This document shows, in pieces, positions 16,706-27,865 of a stretch of 64,000 nt of DNA; the first letter of the stretch is position 1, and each line of letters opens with the position of its first letter. Origin of the DNA: Stomatobaculum longum. Its GTDB lineage: Bacteria; Bacillota; Clostridia; Lachnospirales; Lachnospiraceae. Below the pieces are notes generated by a model that had not been told where the DNA came from, did not search any database, and saw only the letters and a program-made list of their open reading frames with translations. The position numbers were made by a program, and so were the translations under genes. The stretch is from contig JH590864.1 in NCBI GenBank assembly GCA_000242235.1, positions 124,001 to 188,000 of the forward strand, written 5' to 3'.

Positions 16706-19700
16706 ATGAGTAGCTACAAGAATTCTCTCCGCGGCATCCTTCGGAGAGCCCTTGCGCAACTCCTCGCCTTCCTCATGGTCTTTGGCCTCGCAGTCAGCGG
16801 GCTGGGCGTGAGAAATGCGTATGCGACGGAGTTGCAGCCGGGTGGAAGTGACAACGGCGCCACGGAGGCGACAGCCTTCCAGTGGATTGGCCCGGTGACA
16901 GGTGCATCGTCCGAGGGCGATGGCATATCAACAATGCGTTTTGACATCCACGGTCTGGATACGGGGCAGACGAATTACGCGACCGGCGGTATTCAGACAA
17001 CATGGAGTCATGCTGGCTATGCGTCTTGGGTTGTCAAGGCGGATAACCCCAGTGCATCGGCGCCCCAGGCAAGTAGCTATTTTGGCCTGAGCGGCTATAA
17101 GGCGATGAAACCCAGCCCGGCGCATAATGGCGATGTCGTGACGGATACCAATCTGGGAGTTGAGTACCGCATGCGGGTCTCGCCGGGACCGGATAACCGC
17201 AGCATTATCGTGGACTACTATCTTCACAATACGACCAATACGACCGGGCGGTTCTGGATGGGCACCGGCGCCGACAGCATGATTAACGGCGACGACTATG
17301 CGACCTGCTATAAGACAAATGCGGGCTTCCACATGGTGAACCGATCGACAAAGCAGACGTTTGACCTGCTGACCAATGATGTGGGAACCAGCTTGAGTCT
17401 GACCCCTCCGGATGCGCGCTATGTGGGCGTTTATAGCCAGTACTGGACCTATATGTTTACCGGAAATACGGATACACAGACGAACAACATCGACTCCGGC
17501 GTTTCGTATTCCTGGCAGATTGACCTGCACCCGTATGAGACGGTGCACCGGAGAGTTGCTTTTCTGATCAAGGCGACGTCTTACTATGTAGATGACAGAC
17601 CGGGCCATGGCAGCGATTCTAATGAGGGCACCTATCAGTCGCCGTTTGCGACCGTGCAGCATGCGGTCGATAAGCTCGCAGGCAAGAAGGGATATATTTA
17701 CATTATTCATTACGATGGCGCGCCTGTGAATTTGAACGGCGGCGGCAACACGGATGTCGTGATTTCGACAACGGACTACGAGTACGGTCCGGGTGCGACT
17801 CCATACAGCGGAATTGAAACGATTACGGCAGCGAACGCGGGTGCGCCGTTGTTCAAGCAGACCGGCAGCGGAAAGTACACGATTGAGAAGTTAACTCTGT
17901 CCGGCAACAAGGCGAGCGTGACCCGCACAGAACCGCTGATTTCCGTGGGGGCAGGTACCCTGCGCCTCGGCGATCAGGCAGCGGTGCAGAATGCAAAGAT
18001 CTCTGCCAACGACAAGGGCGCGGCTATTGACATCAAGGGTGGAACGCTCCAGATGGAGGACGGATCAAAGGTCAGCGGCAATGAGTCCGCGACCGGCGGA
18101 CGCGGCGCCATCAACTTTGAGAGCGGTAGCTTTAAGCTTGCGGGCGGCAAGCTGAGCGGTGGCGCTTCCAATATTCAGGTAACCGGCAACACAGACGGCG
18201 AGAACAAGCCGAGCAATGTATTTGTTGCGGCAGGCAAAAAGCTCTCCGTGATGCAGAGCATTGCAGGCTCCAGCATCGGTGTCTCGGTGAAGAGCGATAA
18301 CCTGCCAACTGCATTTAATGGCGTCGGAACACCGACTGCGGCGCAGGAGAAGAACTTCGCAGAGCCGGGCAGCGGCGTGACGCCGAGCAGCGTGATGCCG
18401 TTCAGCAATTTCTTCTCGGCAGACCAGGCTGATAAGTACGGTCTCTCGGTTGCAGATTCGGTGACCGCAACAAACAATGCGGCGCTTCGGAGAGCCGGCT
18501 ACACGATGAGTTTTAAGTATGTGGACGCGAACGGCGACAATGTGACCGGCGCAGAGAACCGTGCGGCGAAGAACTTTGCGGCGGGTGATGCGGTCAACGA
18601 GGGCGCTCCCACCGTGACGCCGCCTTCTTATCGCTTGTCCAGCGTTGACACCGACGAGGCGGTGACACCGCCGGCAACGGCAAAGCTCACGGCAGACAGC
18701 ACGGCGAGCAGTCCGAACTTCGGCAAAGTTACCGGCAGCATGCCGAAGCAGAACATCATTGTGACCTATCACTATGTGAGAGACAACAGCACCATTACCT
18801 TTGACGCAAAGGGCGGTACGCCGACACCGGCGCAGCTCAGCGGTCTCGCAGGAGACCCGACCAATGCACTCTCACCGACGGTCACAAAGTACGGTTATAA
18901 CTTCCTCGGCTGGAACAAGAGAGGCGTGAGCCCGGCGGTTGCAGTGCCGATTCCCACGACGTTCCCGGCGACACCGGAGACTTACGATGCAATGTATTCG
19001 GTGAACCACAGCATCAAGTTTGCGTATACAACTTCCTATGAGAATCACGATGGAAGCATTGTGTTCCAGACTACAACGACCCCGTCGGCAAGCGGCTTCT
19101 CGGTGGAAGACCCGCTGTTTGGCAACCGCAAGGTGGTTCCGGGCTATGTCTGGGCACCGGTGGATTCCTTTATGAACCCGGCGACCTATCAGTTCAGCGA
19201 TCAGGCTTCACCGGCGCCGTTTGGTGCCTTTGACAATGTGTCCGGCAGCGCGACGTACGGAAACTTTGCGGGACGCTTCCCGGGACAGGATGCGGGTGTT
19301 ACCTGGCGCTACCGCGTTGATCCCGCGCATCCGGGCTTCCAGTTAAAGGTGAATCATGTGACAGCTTCCGGCACTGTAGTGGCAGCGTCTACGACAAGCA
19401 TGGTGCATCCGGAGGATCCGGTTGTGATTCATCCGGTTAGCAGCTTTGGCTACAGCTTTGATCACATGGTCGTGAATACGGGCAATGTGGCAAACAGTAC
19501 CGATCCGCTGCCGCTCACATCTGCTTTGACCGGCAGTGCGGACGCGCTTGGCAACTACAACGGCGTGATGCCGAACCAGGATGTCGAGATTACCTATTAC
19601 TATACAGGCGCTGGAACCGGTCAGGAATTCACGGTTGCACACGAGGATCTTGGAACGGCAGACAGCCTCCTGAAGAACATTGTTCCGGCGAGCGTTGTGG

Positions 19701-22700
19701 GACATGCGACGGATGATACAGTTGAGGGCGATGCGCTCACGATGCCGCAGAGCTACGGTTACATTTTCAGTACGCATGCAGACAGCCCGACTGGTGTTCC
19801 GGTTGCAGGCGAGACGACAACGTTCAACCCGGCGACCAAGCACTACAAGGCAAAGATGCCGACTGGTGACCTGAAGCTCACGTATAGCTACACGAGAGAT
19901 GCGAGCGCTTGGAGCAATATCCAGTTCTACAGCGGTAAGGATGTTGTCGGCGGCACTGAGCTCGGAATCCTGAGCTCCGACAACATGGCACCGGCAGATG
20001 ATCCGACCAAGCAGGTTTCGCCGGATGTTCAGGCAAACGGCACCAACTCCTTCAAGGTGAGTGTGCTGAAGGACAACGGCGCAGGGCAAGGCTATACGTA
20101 TGCAGATCTGAAGGCAAAGCGCCTGCTTCCGATCGTCACTGCGAACGATCATCATTATATGCTGGACGGCTGGTTCGTGGATACGAACAACAACCGCGTG
20201 ATGGATGGCGGTGAGCATCTCCTCCAGGATACGGATCGCTTCCAGGGCGGCGAGAATCTGGTCGCGGCATTTAAGGAAGATCCGGCTTGGTGGGTTGATA
20301 TCAACTTCGGACCGTTTGACGGCCATGTAACCTGGAACGCGGGTGTTCCGACCACGCTACACACTTGGAAAGAGAAGACCTGGGGACAGGTTGAGCCTGC
20401 GGCGACCAGTTACACTGGCGAGGTCAACTACCTCTACAAGGGCTGGTTCCATAACGGCACTGCGATGAACGCGGGCGATGCAATTCAGAATGGCGAGACC
20501 TATTTGGTCAAGTTTACACCGGATCCGGCGGTCTTCGGTCTTCCTGTGCACCCGGTGGATGCGGGCGGCAGTCTTGACACCCAGGGCAAGGGCGTTGTGA
20601 CGGCCTACAACACGAAGCCGGGCTATAAGTACATTGTCGTGGATCCCGACGGTAAGGTCGTGGGAGTCGGCGACGGCAGCGTGGCTGGCAGAACCTACTT
20701 TAACAACCTGACGCCCGGCACGACCTATCAGGTCTATGAGGCAGAGGGCGATAACACGGCTCAGGTCGGCGACGACATTTCGAATGTTCCGGCACCGATC
20801 AGTGCGCCGAGTCCCGCACACGTGCCGGCAGTCGACACGAACAAGCAGATCACCTATAACCCGGACGATGAGACCAAGGTTGATTTCACGATTGACCCGT
20901 CCGATAAGGACGCGGATTATGCGCTGATCGACGAAAACGGCAATGTCGTGACGACGCCTGAGACCCAGGCGGACGGCTGGCAGGCAGGAACGCCGGGCAG
21001 AATCAAGTTCACGGGTCTCACTGCGAACAAGAAGTACACGGTGGTCGCGAGACCGCACGGCAGAAATGACATTACCCCGCTCAGCAAGCTTCCGGACGGC
21101 ACAGAAGTCGTCATGGATCCGGGCGGCGAGATTGATATTCCGAAGTTCAGCATCACGACGACGGACGGAGAGAGCCAGATTGACACTGTAAACGGCAACG
21201 CAATCAATGCGGCTTATTTCGATGAGGCGCATAAGGACGAGCCTGTGGTGCTCACCGCACCTGCGACAAACAGCGCGGGCGAGACCTTCAAGGGCTGGAG
21301 AGTGACGACCGGTGTGATTCCGGGCATTACGGGTCTGGTCACGAACACCACTTTGACGTTCACGATGCCGGATACCAACGTGGTCCTGACCGCTTACTAT
21401 AACCGCAACCTGAATGGCAACGCGCCGGTCACGGATGAGATCCGCGGCGGCAATCCGGGCGAAATGGCGCTGGATCCGAATGAAATTCCGGGTCTTGAGA
21501 ACCAGCTGACCACACCGGCTGACCAGGTGCTGATGAATGTGAACCACGCGGACGTAGACTACAAGGTGGTCTACACCAAGAAGAACGTCCCGGCAAACGT
21601 GGCAAACGCATTAAAGAGCCACCCGGCAGTGGAAGCGGCAAATCATCCGTCTGCGTTTACGGCAGCATGGGAAGTGGAGACCAGGATTGAGCGCTATGTA
21701 AACGGCAGACTGGTGCAGCGCACCACACCTTCCAATGCGACCTTCCGCACCTATGTGCAGCTCGACAAGGAAGATGTGAATAACCTCGACTACCAGCTGC
21801 TCCGCTATGACACAAGTGTCAACGACTATGTGCCGGAGACGCTGACGCCGGCAGATCCGTACGCGAGCGGCGGTCTGTTCCAGTTCACCGCACAAGAGGG
21901 CGTGAAGTACTATCTGACCTACTCGAAGGCATACAAGGTGACCTGGATCAACAACAGAGACACCAATGCGCCGTGGCCGCAGTACAGCTTCCCGGTCAGA
22001 AAGGGCGATTCGCCGTCCGACGGCGACTACTCGACGCAGTACAACACGGTCACGAATAACGAGCCGACCGGCGCGGCGACGCATCAGACGGATCCGGCAA
22101 CCGGCGTGGAATACGACTGGAAGGGCTGGAGCCGCAAGGCTGACAAGTTCAAGCAGTATGATGACACGGCGCCGATTAAGAAGCGCACCATTGTCTACGG
22201 CTACTGGGAAGACAACCGGCAGGTCGTTGATGACACGAGAAACGGCCTCGAGGATGCCATCAAGAAGGCATTGAAGCTCGCGGACGACTTCTTCCTGAAG
22301 CGGAAAGAGACCGCGGCGCTGATCAACGGCGTTCCGGGCGAGCACACCGGCATCAATGACGCCATTGCAGTCCTTGAGCGGACCAGCCCGAGAGCAACCG
22401 CAGCAGAGCTGCAGCAGGCACTCGATGATCTGCTGGATGTGATGAAGCGCTATGACAATACGCTGAATCCGCGCTACAACCACTACAACAAGATAACCGA
22501 TGACAACCTGTCCGGCGGCGCAAGCGGCGGCGGCGGTGGTCGCGGCAACGGCGGTCGCAGCGGAAGCGGCGGTGGCGGCGGTGGCCGCAGCAGTCACGGC
22601 GGCAGCGGCGCCCTCAGTTTCAGCACGGCAGGCGGTCCGAGTCTCAGCGGCAAGGAAGGCTTTGTCGCGGACTATGAGAAGGGCTACACGGTCGGCACCA

Positions 22701-23203
22701 ACGGCAACTGGGAGCTCATTAACCCCGAGCACTCGGAGTGGATCTTCACGCTGAACGGCGGCATCCGTCTGGTGAGCCGCTGGGCAAAGCTTGACTACGC
22801 AAATGGCGATGTCAATAAGAACGGCTGGTACCACTTCAACTCGCACGGCATTATGGACTTTGGCTGGTTCCTCGACGAGAAGCTGAACTGGTACTACTGC
22901 AACACCGAGCACGACGGTTGGCTTGGCAAGATGAAGACCGGCTGGCACTGCGATGAGGCGGATAAGCACTGGTATTATCTGGATCCGGCGACCGGCATCA
23001 TGCAGAGCGGCTGGCAGGAGATTGGCGGCAAGTGGTATTACTTCGCGCCGACCACTTCGCAGGCTACCTATGAGTACGATGCGGTGAATGAGAGCTGGTT
23101 CTACAGGGCAAGCTCCACTGTGAGACCTATGGGTTCCATGTACCAGAATGAGACGACGCCGGATGGTTACCGCGTTGACGCAAACGGTGCGTGGATTCAC
23201 TGA
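16706..23203 (+). CDS. Giant surface protein with beta-helix, MucBP/InlB-like repeats and wall-binding tail
   Basis: A 2165-residue exported protein. Signal peptide ends near AYA (residue 40). An unrecognised N-terminal domain (about 41-290) is followed by a right-handed beta-helix-like region from YYVDDRPGHGSDSNEGTYQ (about 293) to about 500, then repeated MucBP-like units (about 600-1060; for example GSMPKQNIIVTYHYVRD), InlB-type units with a GYNFLGW motif, fibronectin-like beta units (about 1280-1470, YKYIVVDPDGKVV), a Gly/Ser-rich linker (about 1937-1970), and C-terminal aromatic wall-binding repeats ending TTPDGYRVDANGAWIH. The layout suggests a long adhesin attached non-covalently to wall polymer. 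It has no LPXTG motif. It is a paralogue of the next gene. Confidence 0.88.
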   Translation: MSSYKNSLRGILRRALAQLLAFLMVFGLAVSGLGVRNAYATELQPGGSDNGATEATAFQWIGPVTGASSEGDGISTMRFDIHGLDTGQTNYATGGIQTTWSHAGYASWVVKADNPSASAPQASSYFGLSGYKAMKPSPAHNGDVVTDTNLGVEYRMRVSPGPDNRSIIVDYYLHNTTNTTGRFWMGTGADSMINGDDYATCYKTNAGFHMVNRSTKQTFDLLTNDVGTSLSLTPPDARYVGVYSQYWTYMFTGNTDTQTNNIDSGVSYSWQIDLHPYETVHRRVAFLIKATSYYVDDRPGHGSDSNEGTYQSPFATVQHAVDKLAGKKGYIYIIHYDGAPVNLNGGGNTDVVISTTDYEYGPGATPYSGIETITAANAGAPLFKQTGSGKYTIEKLTLSGNKASVTRTEPLISVGAGTLRLGDQAAVQNAKISANDKGAAIDIKGGTLQMEDGSKVSGNESATGGRGAINFESGSFKLAGGKLSGGASNIQVTGNTDGENKPSNVFVAAGKKLSVMQSIAGSSIGVSVKSDNLPTAFNGVGTPTAAQEKNFAEPGSGVTPSSVMPFSNFFSADQADKYGLSVADSVTATNNAALRRAGYTMSFKYVDANGDNVTGAENRAAKNFAAGDAVNEGAPTVTPPSYRLSSVDTDEAVTPPATAKLTADSTASSPNFGKVTGSMPKQNIIVTYHYVRDNSTITFDAKGGTPTPAQLSGLAGDPTNALSPTVTKYGYNFLGWNKRGVSPAVAVPIPTTFPATPETYDAMYSVNHSIKFAYTTSYENHDGSIVFQTTTTPSASGFSVEDPLFGNRKVVPGYVWAPVDSFMNPATYQFSDQASPAPFGAFDNVSGSATYGNFAGRFPGQDAGVTWRYRVDPAHPGFQLKVNHVTASGTVVAASTTSMVHPEDPVVIHPVSSFGYSFDHMVVNTGNVANSTDPLPLTSALTGSADALGNYNGVMPNQDVEITYYYTGAGTGQEFTVAHEDLGTADSLLKNIVPASVVGHATDDTVEGDALTMPQSYGYIFSTHADSPTGVPVAGETTTFNPATKHYKAKMPTGDLKLTYSYTRDASAWSNIQFYSGKDVVGGTELGILSSDNMAPADDPTKQVSPDVQANGTNSFKVSVLKDNGAGQGYTYADLKAKRLLPIVTANDHHYMLDGWFVDTNNNRVMDGGEHLLQDTDRFQGGENLVAAFKEDPAWWVDINFGPFDGHVTWNAGVPTTLHTWKEKTWGQVEPAATSYTGEVNYLYKGWFHNGTAMNAGDAIQNGETYLVKFTPDPAVFGLPVHPVDAGGSLDTQGKGVVTAYNTKPGYKYIVVDPDGKVVGVGDGSVAGRTYFNNLTPGTTYQVYEAEGDNTAQVGDDISNVPAPISAPSPAHVPAVDTNKQITYNPDDETKVDFTIDPSDKDADYALIDENGNVVTTPETQADGWQAGTPGRIKFTGLTANKKYTVVARPHGRNDITPLSKLPDGTEVVMDPGGEIDIPKFSITTTDGESQIDTVNGNAINAAYFDEAHKDEPVVLTAPATNSAGETFKGWRVTTGVIPGITGLVTNTTLTFTMPDTNVVLTAYYNRNLNGNAPVTDEIRGGNPGEMALDPNEIPGLENQLTTPADQVLMNVNHADVDYKVVYTKKNVPANVANALKSHPAVEAANHPSAFTAAWEVETRIERYVNGRLVQRTTPSNATFRTYVQLDKEDVNNLDYQLLRYDTSVNDYVPETLTPADPYASGGLFQFTAQEGVKYYLTYSKAYKVTWINNRDTNAPWPQYSFPVRKGDSPSDGDYSTQYNTVTNNEPTGAATHQTDPATGVEYDWKGWSRKADKFKQYDDTAPIKKRTIVYGYWEDNRQVVDDTRNGLEDAIKKALKLADDFFLKRKETAALINGVPGEHTGINDAIAVLERTSPRATAAELQQALDDLLDVMKRYDNTLNPRYNHYNKITDDNLSGGASGGGGGRGNGGRSGSGGGGGGRSSHGGSGALSFSTAGGPSLSGKEGFVADYEKGYTVGTNGNWELINPEHSEWIFTLNGGIRLVSRWAKLDYANGDVNKNGWYHFNSHGIMDFGWFLDEKLNWYYCNTEHDGWLGKMKTGWHCDEADKHWYYLDPATGIMQSGWQEIGGKWYYFAPTTSQATYEYDAVNESWFYRASSTVRPMGSMYQNETTPDGYRVDANGAWIH

Positions 23204-23214
23204 GGAGGAATAGA

Positions 23215-26200
23215 ATGAGATTGGGACGTACATTAAAGTCTCGGATCGCCGCGGCGATGGCGGCTGTCATGGTATTTTCCATGGCAGCCCCGGCGCTGCC
23301 GGTCTATGCGGCGGCACGAACCATCACCTTTGATACAGGCGATGGCCCGGGCGTCGGGGTAGGTGGCAATGGCTACACTACCAATAGTATTAATCTGAAT
23401 GAGGGCGATTACTTAAAGAATGCGCCGGGTTTCAGCGGCGTTCCACTGGAGGATTCAGTCGGCCATAGTGCTAACGCGAGCGACCCTCAGGCGAGACCAG
23501 CGCTTCCTTGGAAAGCAGGGGCTGCGCCGACTTGGACGGGTTATACGTTTGTAAAATGGTATGATGAGAATGATCACCTGGAGGATGCGATCACGGCTTT
23601 GCCGATCGTAATGCCTTTTGGGAGCAATCTCAAAATTAAAGCGAAGTGGGTGCCCGCGGGATCATCGCAGACATATCCGTTTACGGTCATGCACTACCGC
23701 ATGCTGAACAGCAGTGCTACACCGCCCGCAGCAACTGCAAGCGGCAGCTTTTACCAGAATGACTATATCGCCTTTAATCCGGGCGGCGCGCCCTGGACAG
23801 ATGCCAACCAGAAAGCCATGGGTGACACTGTCACGGCAGTTCCGCTCTCGGCTTCGGCAGTGCCGGGCTATACGGTCGATACCGTGACAGTAGCAAACAA
23901 TAAGAAACTGAAATATGGCGAGGCGAGCGGCAGCGGTAGCGGCGCTATCACGGCGAGCGCAAGCGCGGCGCATGTGGTCAGCGGCACCATGCCGAACGAT
24001 GCTCTGACTGTCCGCTATCTTTATAAGGTTGATCCAAATAAGACATTCTCGCTGAGCATGGAATATGTGGATCAGACCAACACCACGATCAAGGCGGCGA
24101 CCAGCGAGGCGAAGCACGCTGAGGACAGCATTTCGTTTACGCCGCCGACCATCGCGGGTTATGTCTATGACAGCTATACTGTCGTAAACGGACAGAATGA
24201 CAATGCGAGTGCCTGCGTCTATGGCACCAACACGCTGGCAGCGCACAACAACTTTGCGATCAATGCGAGCGGTGTTCTGAGCGGCAAGATGCCGAACCAG
24301 AATGTGAAGATTCGTTACACCTATCATCGCGACCCGGCATATCAGCTCCGCGTGCAGGTCAAGTATCGCGATAACCACGGAAAGCCGCTGGATGGCCAGG
24401 AGGGCAGACCGAATCTTCCGGACATTGATGAGATGCGGCCGGTCGGAACAACCGGTGCACAGACTGTGGCAGCTCCGCAGTTTCCGGGCTATAACTACCC
24501 GCCGAACCTGGATCCGGGAACCAATGGCGGGGCACAGGGGCCGACTGGTCTCTCGACAACGGATCAGAACCTGCATTTTAACCTGCAGGCTGGTTCCGAC
24601 GGCATGGGCGCAGTCATCACATTGACCTATGTCGAGAATCTGGGCGATGCGGCTGTATGGGCGCGTATCAACTATCTGGGCAATACAAACGGCAACATTA
24701 CTGGAAATACGGCGCCGCGCTCCATCCGCGTCGGTTCCTATACTTGGGATCAGCTGATCGGTCTCGCAGCAGACGGCAGCTTACTGGTACATGCGGATCC
24801 GGATCCGAACTACATGCTGGAAGGCTGGTATGTGGAGATGAACGGTGCCGAGACAAAGATTTACGACGCGGCGACCAACAGCTCTGTGATTCCGACTGCA
24901 GATCAGAAGTTTGTGGTTCCGGCAGGCTCGGGTACGCCGACTACCGTAAAGGTTTATCCGAAGTTTGTTGAGAATCCGAACGAGTGGTACACGTTGCACT
25001 TTACGCACAGCGCACATGGTACGCTGAGTGGTAATACGACTGTAAAAGTCGGCAAATTCACAAAGGACGCTTCTAACAACTGGAATCCGACCACCTGGGC
25101 GGATGTTCCCAAGCCGACTGCGACGCCGGCTACCAACTATGTTGCAGGGCCTTGGACCAGCAGCGTCGGCGCACTTCCGGGCGCTACGACAGTCATCGGC
25201 GGCAGCGAGACTTACACAGTAGTTTTCCAGCGCATTGGCGCAACGGATGACGGCGTGCTTGCGATGCCGAATGCAAATGGAGAAGTTGCAGCGAACGGCA
25301 CCGGCAATGTGAAGGTGGATGGGGCAAACGGCCTCAGAAACTATGCGATCACCGATATGAACGGCAATGTGATTGCAACGCTTTCGGGCACAGCGCTCCA
25401 GAGCGGCGCGTTTACGGGTCTCCCGGTCAACGCGCAGTATCAGGTTTATGAGTTGCCTACCACAGACAACCCGGCGGCGGGAACACAGATTTCTGCAATT
25501 GCGGCGAACCATCGCAGTCAGCCGACTGTCGCAACGGTTCCGGCAGCCGGATCGAACGCAACTGTCGGCAACGACAGCGCAAACGCCGGGCAGAAGACCA
25601 TCACGGTGAGCCCGACTGCACCGAACACGGAGTACTCACTGATTGACGCAAACGGCAATGTGGTTCCGGCTTCGACCTGGGTCACACCGGCGACATCCGG
25701 TGCAGCGATTGTCTTTGATAACCTTGACCCGAATACGACTTACACTGTGGTTGCGAGACCTACTGGCGGAAGCCAGACCCCGCAGAATCAGATGGCGCAG
25801 GGCACGGTAATTCCGGTGACCGGCAGTCCGTCCGCGACAGTGAACACCTACACGCTGAAACTTGTGAACGGCGGCAAAGTCGCTGAGATCAAGAGAACTG
25901 TCAGCGGTGTGCAGCAGACTATCCCGATTGGCGCGGACAACACGAATGTGACGTTCCAGGAGGGCGACATCATCAAGATTGATGCGGATGTCCCGGCTGG
26001 CGCAACGTTCAAGCGTTGGAATGTGCTACTCGGCGGTCTTAGCATGGCACACCCGGATGCTATGACGCAGCGTGTCACGATGCCGAGAGGTTCGGTCACC
26101 TTGGCAGCGACCTTTGACGGTCAGCCGCTGGTTCCGGCACAGCCGAAGGCAGAACTCGATTTTGCACCGAAGGACGGGCGTTTTGCTCTTGATCCGGCAA

Positions 26201-27819
26201 ACAACGCGCAGCTTCTCAGCGAGTTGATTGATAACCCAGATGACAGTGCAACACTGGCAAGTACAGCTGTTGACCGGCTCACCTACATTGTGAAGTTTAA
26301 CCGCGGCTCAGTGCCTGCGGCACAGGCAAACGAGTTGAAGACCCAGACGGGCGACAATGAGCTGAAGACACCGTGGAGCCTGCAGGTTGGTCTGGCGCGC
26401 GATGTGGATGGTGTGAATAAGACAGTGCCGGCAACCAACAGCAATGCGACCGTTCGCGTGGCAGCACGCCTCGATGAGAGCCTCAAGAACAACGCGGACT
26501 ATACGCTCTGGAAGCGCACCGTGGATGGTTCGGGAACAGCAGTTTATACGGAAGTCACCATGAATCCGAGCGACCTCAGTGCAGCCGGCTTTGACGGTAA
26601 CTTTAGCTTTGAGGCGAAGAACGGCGATTATCTTGTGCTGAGCTATAAGAAGGCACATACAGTGACCGTGATTGATTCGAAACGCGGTACGACTTATACC
26701 TTCCGTGTCCCGCACGGCGGCGATATTGCGAGCCATGCGGACTACACGACCATGCGCGGTGCCCTCGCTGTGAACTACACAGATCCGACGACCGGCATTG
26801 AGTATGAGTTTGACCAGTTCCGGAAGCAGAACAATGCGACAGCAGCGACATTCGCAGACACCGATCCGGTGACCCGCGACATGACTGTCTACGCGATGTA
26901 CATTCCGGCGGACGACACAGCTTGGCAGAATGCGAGAAATAATCTGATCTCGGAGATCAACAGAGGCAATGGGATCATGACGAATCCGAACATCACGCCT
27001 TATCTCACGCCGACTGAGCTCGCAGATCTGACGAACGCAGTAACGCAGGCGAATGCGCTTGTAAATCGCATGCCGAGACCTACGACGGCAGAGCTGGTTA
27101 CAGAGCACGCTAATTTGAAAGCGTTGATTGACGGTATTCTCGCAAGAATCGCTGGTGTCGTGCCGACTCCTCCGTCTCCTGGCCCGACCCCGCCGAGCCC
27201 GACGCCGAATGGTGGCGGCGGTGGTGGCCGCGGCGGCAGTGGCCGCAGAGGCATCACCGGCAGCACCACATCGACTGGCACGGGCAACCGTGTATACCAG
27301 AATGGTGTCGAGGGCAACTGGGTGAACTTTGATTCTGCAAACCACGGCTGGTACTTTGATCTCGGCAGTGGCAAGAGAATCAAGGGCACTTGGGCAGATA
27401 TTGCCTACAACTACGATGGCAAGACAAAAATTTACAGCTACCACTTTAACGCAGACGGTGTCATGGACAGCGGCTGGTGGAAGAATGACCAGGGTGTCTG
27501 GTACCATCTCTCCACAATTCACGACGGCTGGTTTGGCTCTATGGACAAGGGCTGGTACCGCGACAGCGCGGACGGCAGCTGGTACTATCTGAACCTGCTG
27601 ACCGGCTCGATGCAGACCGGCTGGCAGGAGATCAACGGAAGCTGGTACTACCTGAATCCGGCAGCGCCTGCGCCGACCTGGGACTGGGATGCATCTCAGA
27701 ATCGCTGGGTATACGGACATCGCGCAGGCAGACCGTATGGCTCCATGTATGCGAATGAAGTGACGCCGGATGGCTACCATGTGGATGCTTCCGGTGCATG
27801 GATTCGCGAGACGCCGTAA
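23215..27819 (+). CDS. Giant surface protein, paralogue with InlB-like repeats and wall-binding tail
   Basis: A 1534-residue exported protein; signal peptide cleaves near VYA (residue 32). Middle part consists of MucBP/InlB-like beta repeats (for example GYTFVKWYDENDHLEDAI, GKMPNQNVKIRYTYHRD), paired fibronectin-like units with ITDMNGNV and LIDANGNV, a TTYTFRVPHGG segment, and a helical region near 1240-1310. A Pro-rich then Gly-rich linker (about 1316-1345) leads to aromatic wall-binding repeats ending TPDGYHVDASGAWIRETP. I chose ATG 23215, preceded by GAGGAGGAA, over an upstream in-frame codon inside the previous gene. It differs from the 2165-residue protein mainly by lacking the beta-helix; only 11 bases separate them. 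Confidence 0.88.
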   Translation: MRLGRTLKSRIAAAMAAVMVFSMAAPALPVYAAARTITFDTGDGPGVGVGGNGYTTNSINLNEGDYLKNAPGFSGVPLEDSVGHSANASDPQARPALPWKAGAAPTWTGYTFVKWYDENDHLEDAITALPIVMPFGSNLKIKAKWVPAGSSQTYPFTVMHYRMLNSSATPPAATASGSFYQNDYIAFNPGGAPWTDANQKAMGDTVTAVPLSASAVPGYTVDTVTVANNKKLKYGEASGSGSGAITASASAAHVVSGTMPNDALTVRYLYKVDPNKTFSLSMEYVDQTNTTIKAATSEAKHAEDSISFTPPTIAGYVYDSYTVVNGQNDNASACVYGTNTLAAHNNFAINASGVLSGKMPNQNVKIRYTYHRDPAYQLRVQVKYRDNHGKPLDGQEGRPNLPDIDEMRPVGTTGAQTVAAPQFPGYNYPPNLDPGTNGGAQGPTGLSTTDQNLHFNLQAGSDGMGAVITLTYVENLGDAAVWARINYLGNTNGNITGNTAPRSIRVGSYTWDQLIGLAADGSLLVHADPDPNYMLEGWYVEMNGAETKIYDAATNSSVIPTADQKFVVPAGSGTPTTVKVYPKFVENPNEWYTLHFTHSAHGTLSGNTTVKVGKFTKDASNNWNPTTWADVPKPTATPATNYVAGPWTSSVGALPGATTVIGGSETYTVVFQRIGATDDGVLAMPNANGEVAANGTGNVKVDGANGLRNYAITDMNGNVIATLSGTALQSGAFTGLPVNAQYQVYELPTTDNPAAGTQISAIAANHRSQPTVATVPAAGSNATVGNDSANAGQKTITVSPTAPNTEYSLIDANGNVVPASTWVTPATSGAAIVFDNLDPNTTYTVVARPTGGSQTPQNQMAQGTVIPVTGSPSATVNTYTLKLVNGGKVAEIKRTVSGVQQTIPIGADNTNVTFQEGDIIKIDADVPAGATFKRWNVLLGGLSMAHPDAMTQRVTMPRGSVTLAATFDGQPLVPAQPKAELDFAPKDGRFALDPANNAQLLSELIDNPDDSATLASTAVDRLTYIVKFNRGSVPAAQANELKTQTGDNELKTPWSLQVGLARDVDGVNKTVPATNSNATVRVAARLDESLKNNADYTLWKRTVDGSGTAVYTEVTMNPSDLSAAGFDGNFSFEAKNGDYLVLSYKKAHTVTVIDSKRGTTYTFRVPHGGDIASHADYTTMRGALAVNYTDPTTGIEYEFDQFRKQNNATAATFADTDPVTRDMTVYAMYIPADDTAWQNARNNLISEINRGNGIMTNPNITPYLTPTELADLTNAVTQANALVNRMPRPTTAELVTEHANLKALIDGILARIAGVVPTPPSPGPTPPSPTPNGGGGGGRGGSGRRGITGSTTSTGTGNRVYQNGVEGNWVNFDSANHGWYFDLGSGKRIKGTWADIAYNYDGKTKIYSYHFNADGVMDSGWWKNDQGVWYHLSTIHDGWFGSMDKGWYRDSADGSWYYLNLLTGSMQTGWQEINGSWYYLNPAAPAPTWDWDASQNRWVYGHRAGRPYGSMYANEVTPDGYHVDASGAWIRETP

Positions 27820-27865
27820 GGCTCATATCGGCAGAAACGAGACTCCCCTAATTCTCGTATATGCG

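Noticed and set aside
22500-22620. Gly-codon-rich GGC repeats as a DNA repeat element
   Set aside because: They encode the Gly/Ser linker of the surface protein and are not uniform repeats at DNA level.
26308-27780. 490-codon open frame on the minus strand
   Set aside because: It is an antisense shadow of the 1534-residue surface protein: low-complexity Arg/Ala/Val-rich translation, no ribosome binding site and no family resemblance. Other long antisense frames (1752-3143, 4101-5264, 14986-16590, 21611-23233) were rejected for the same reason.
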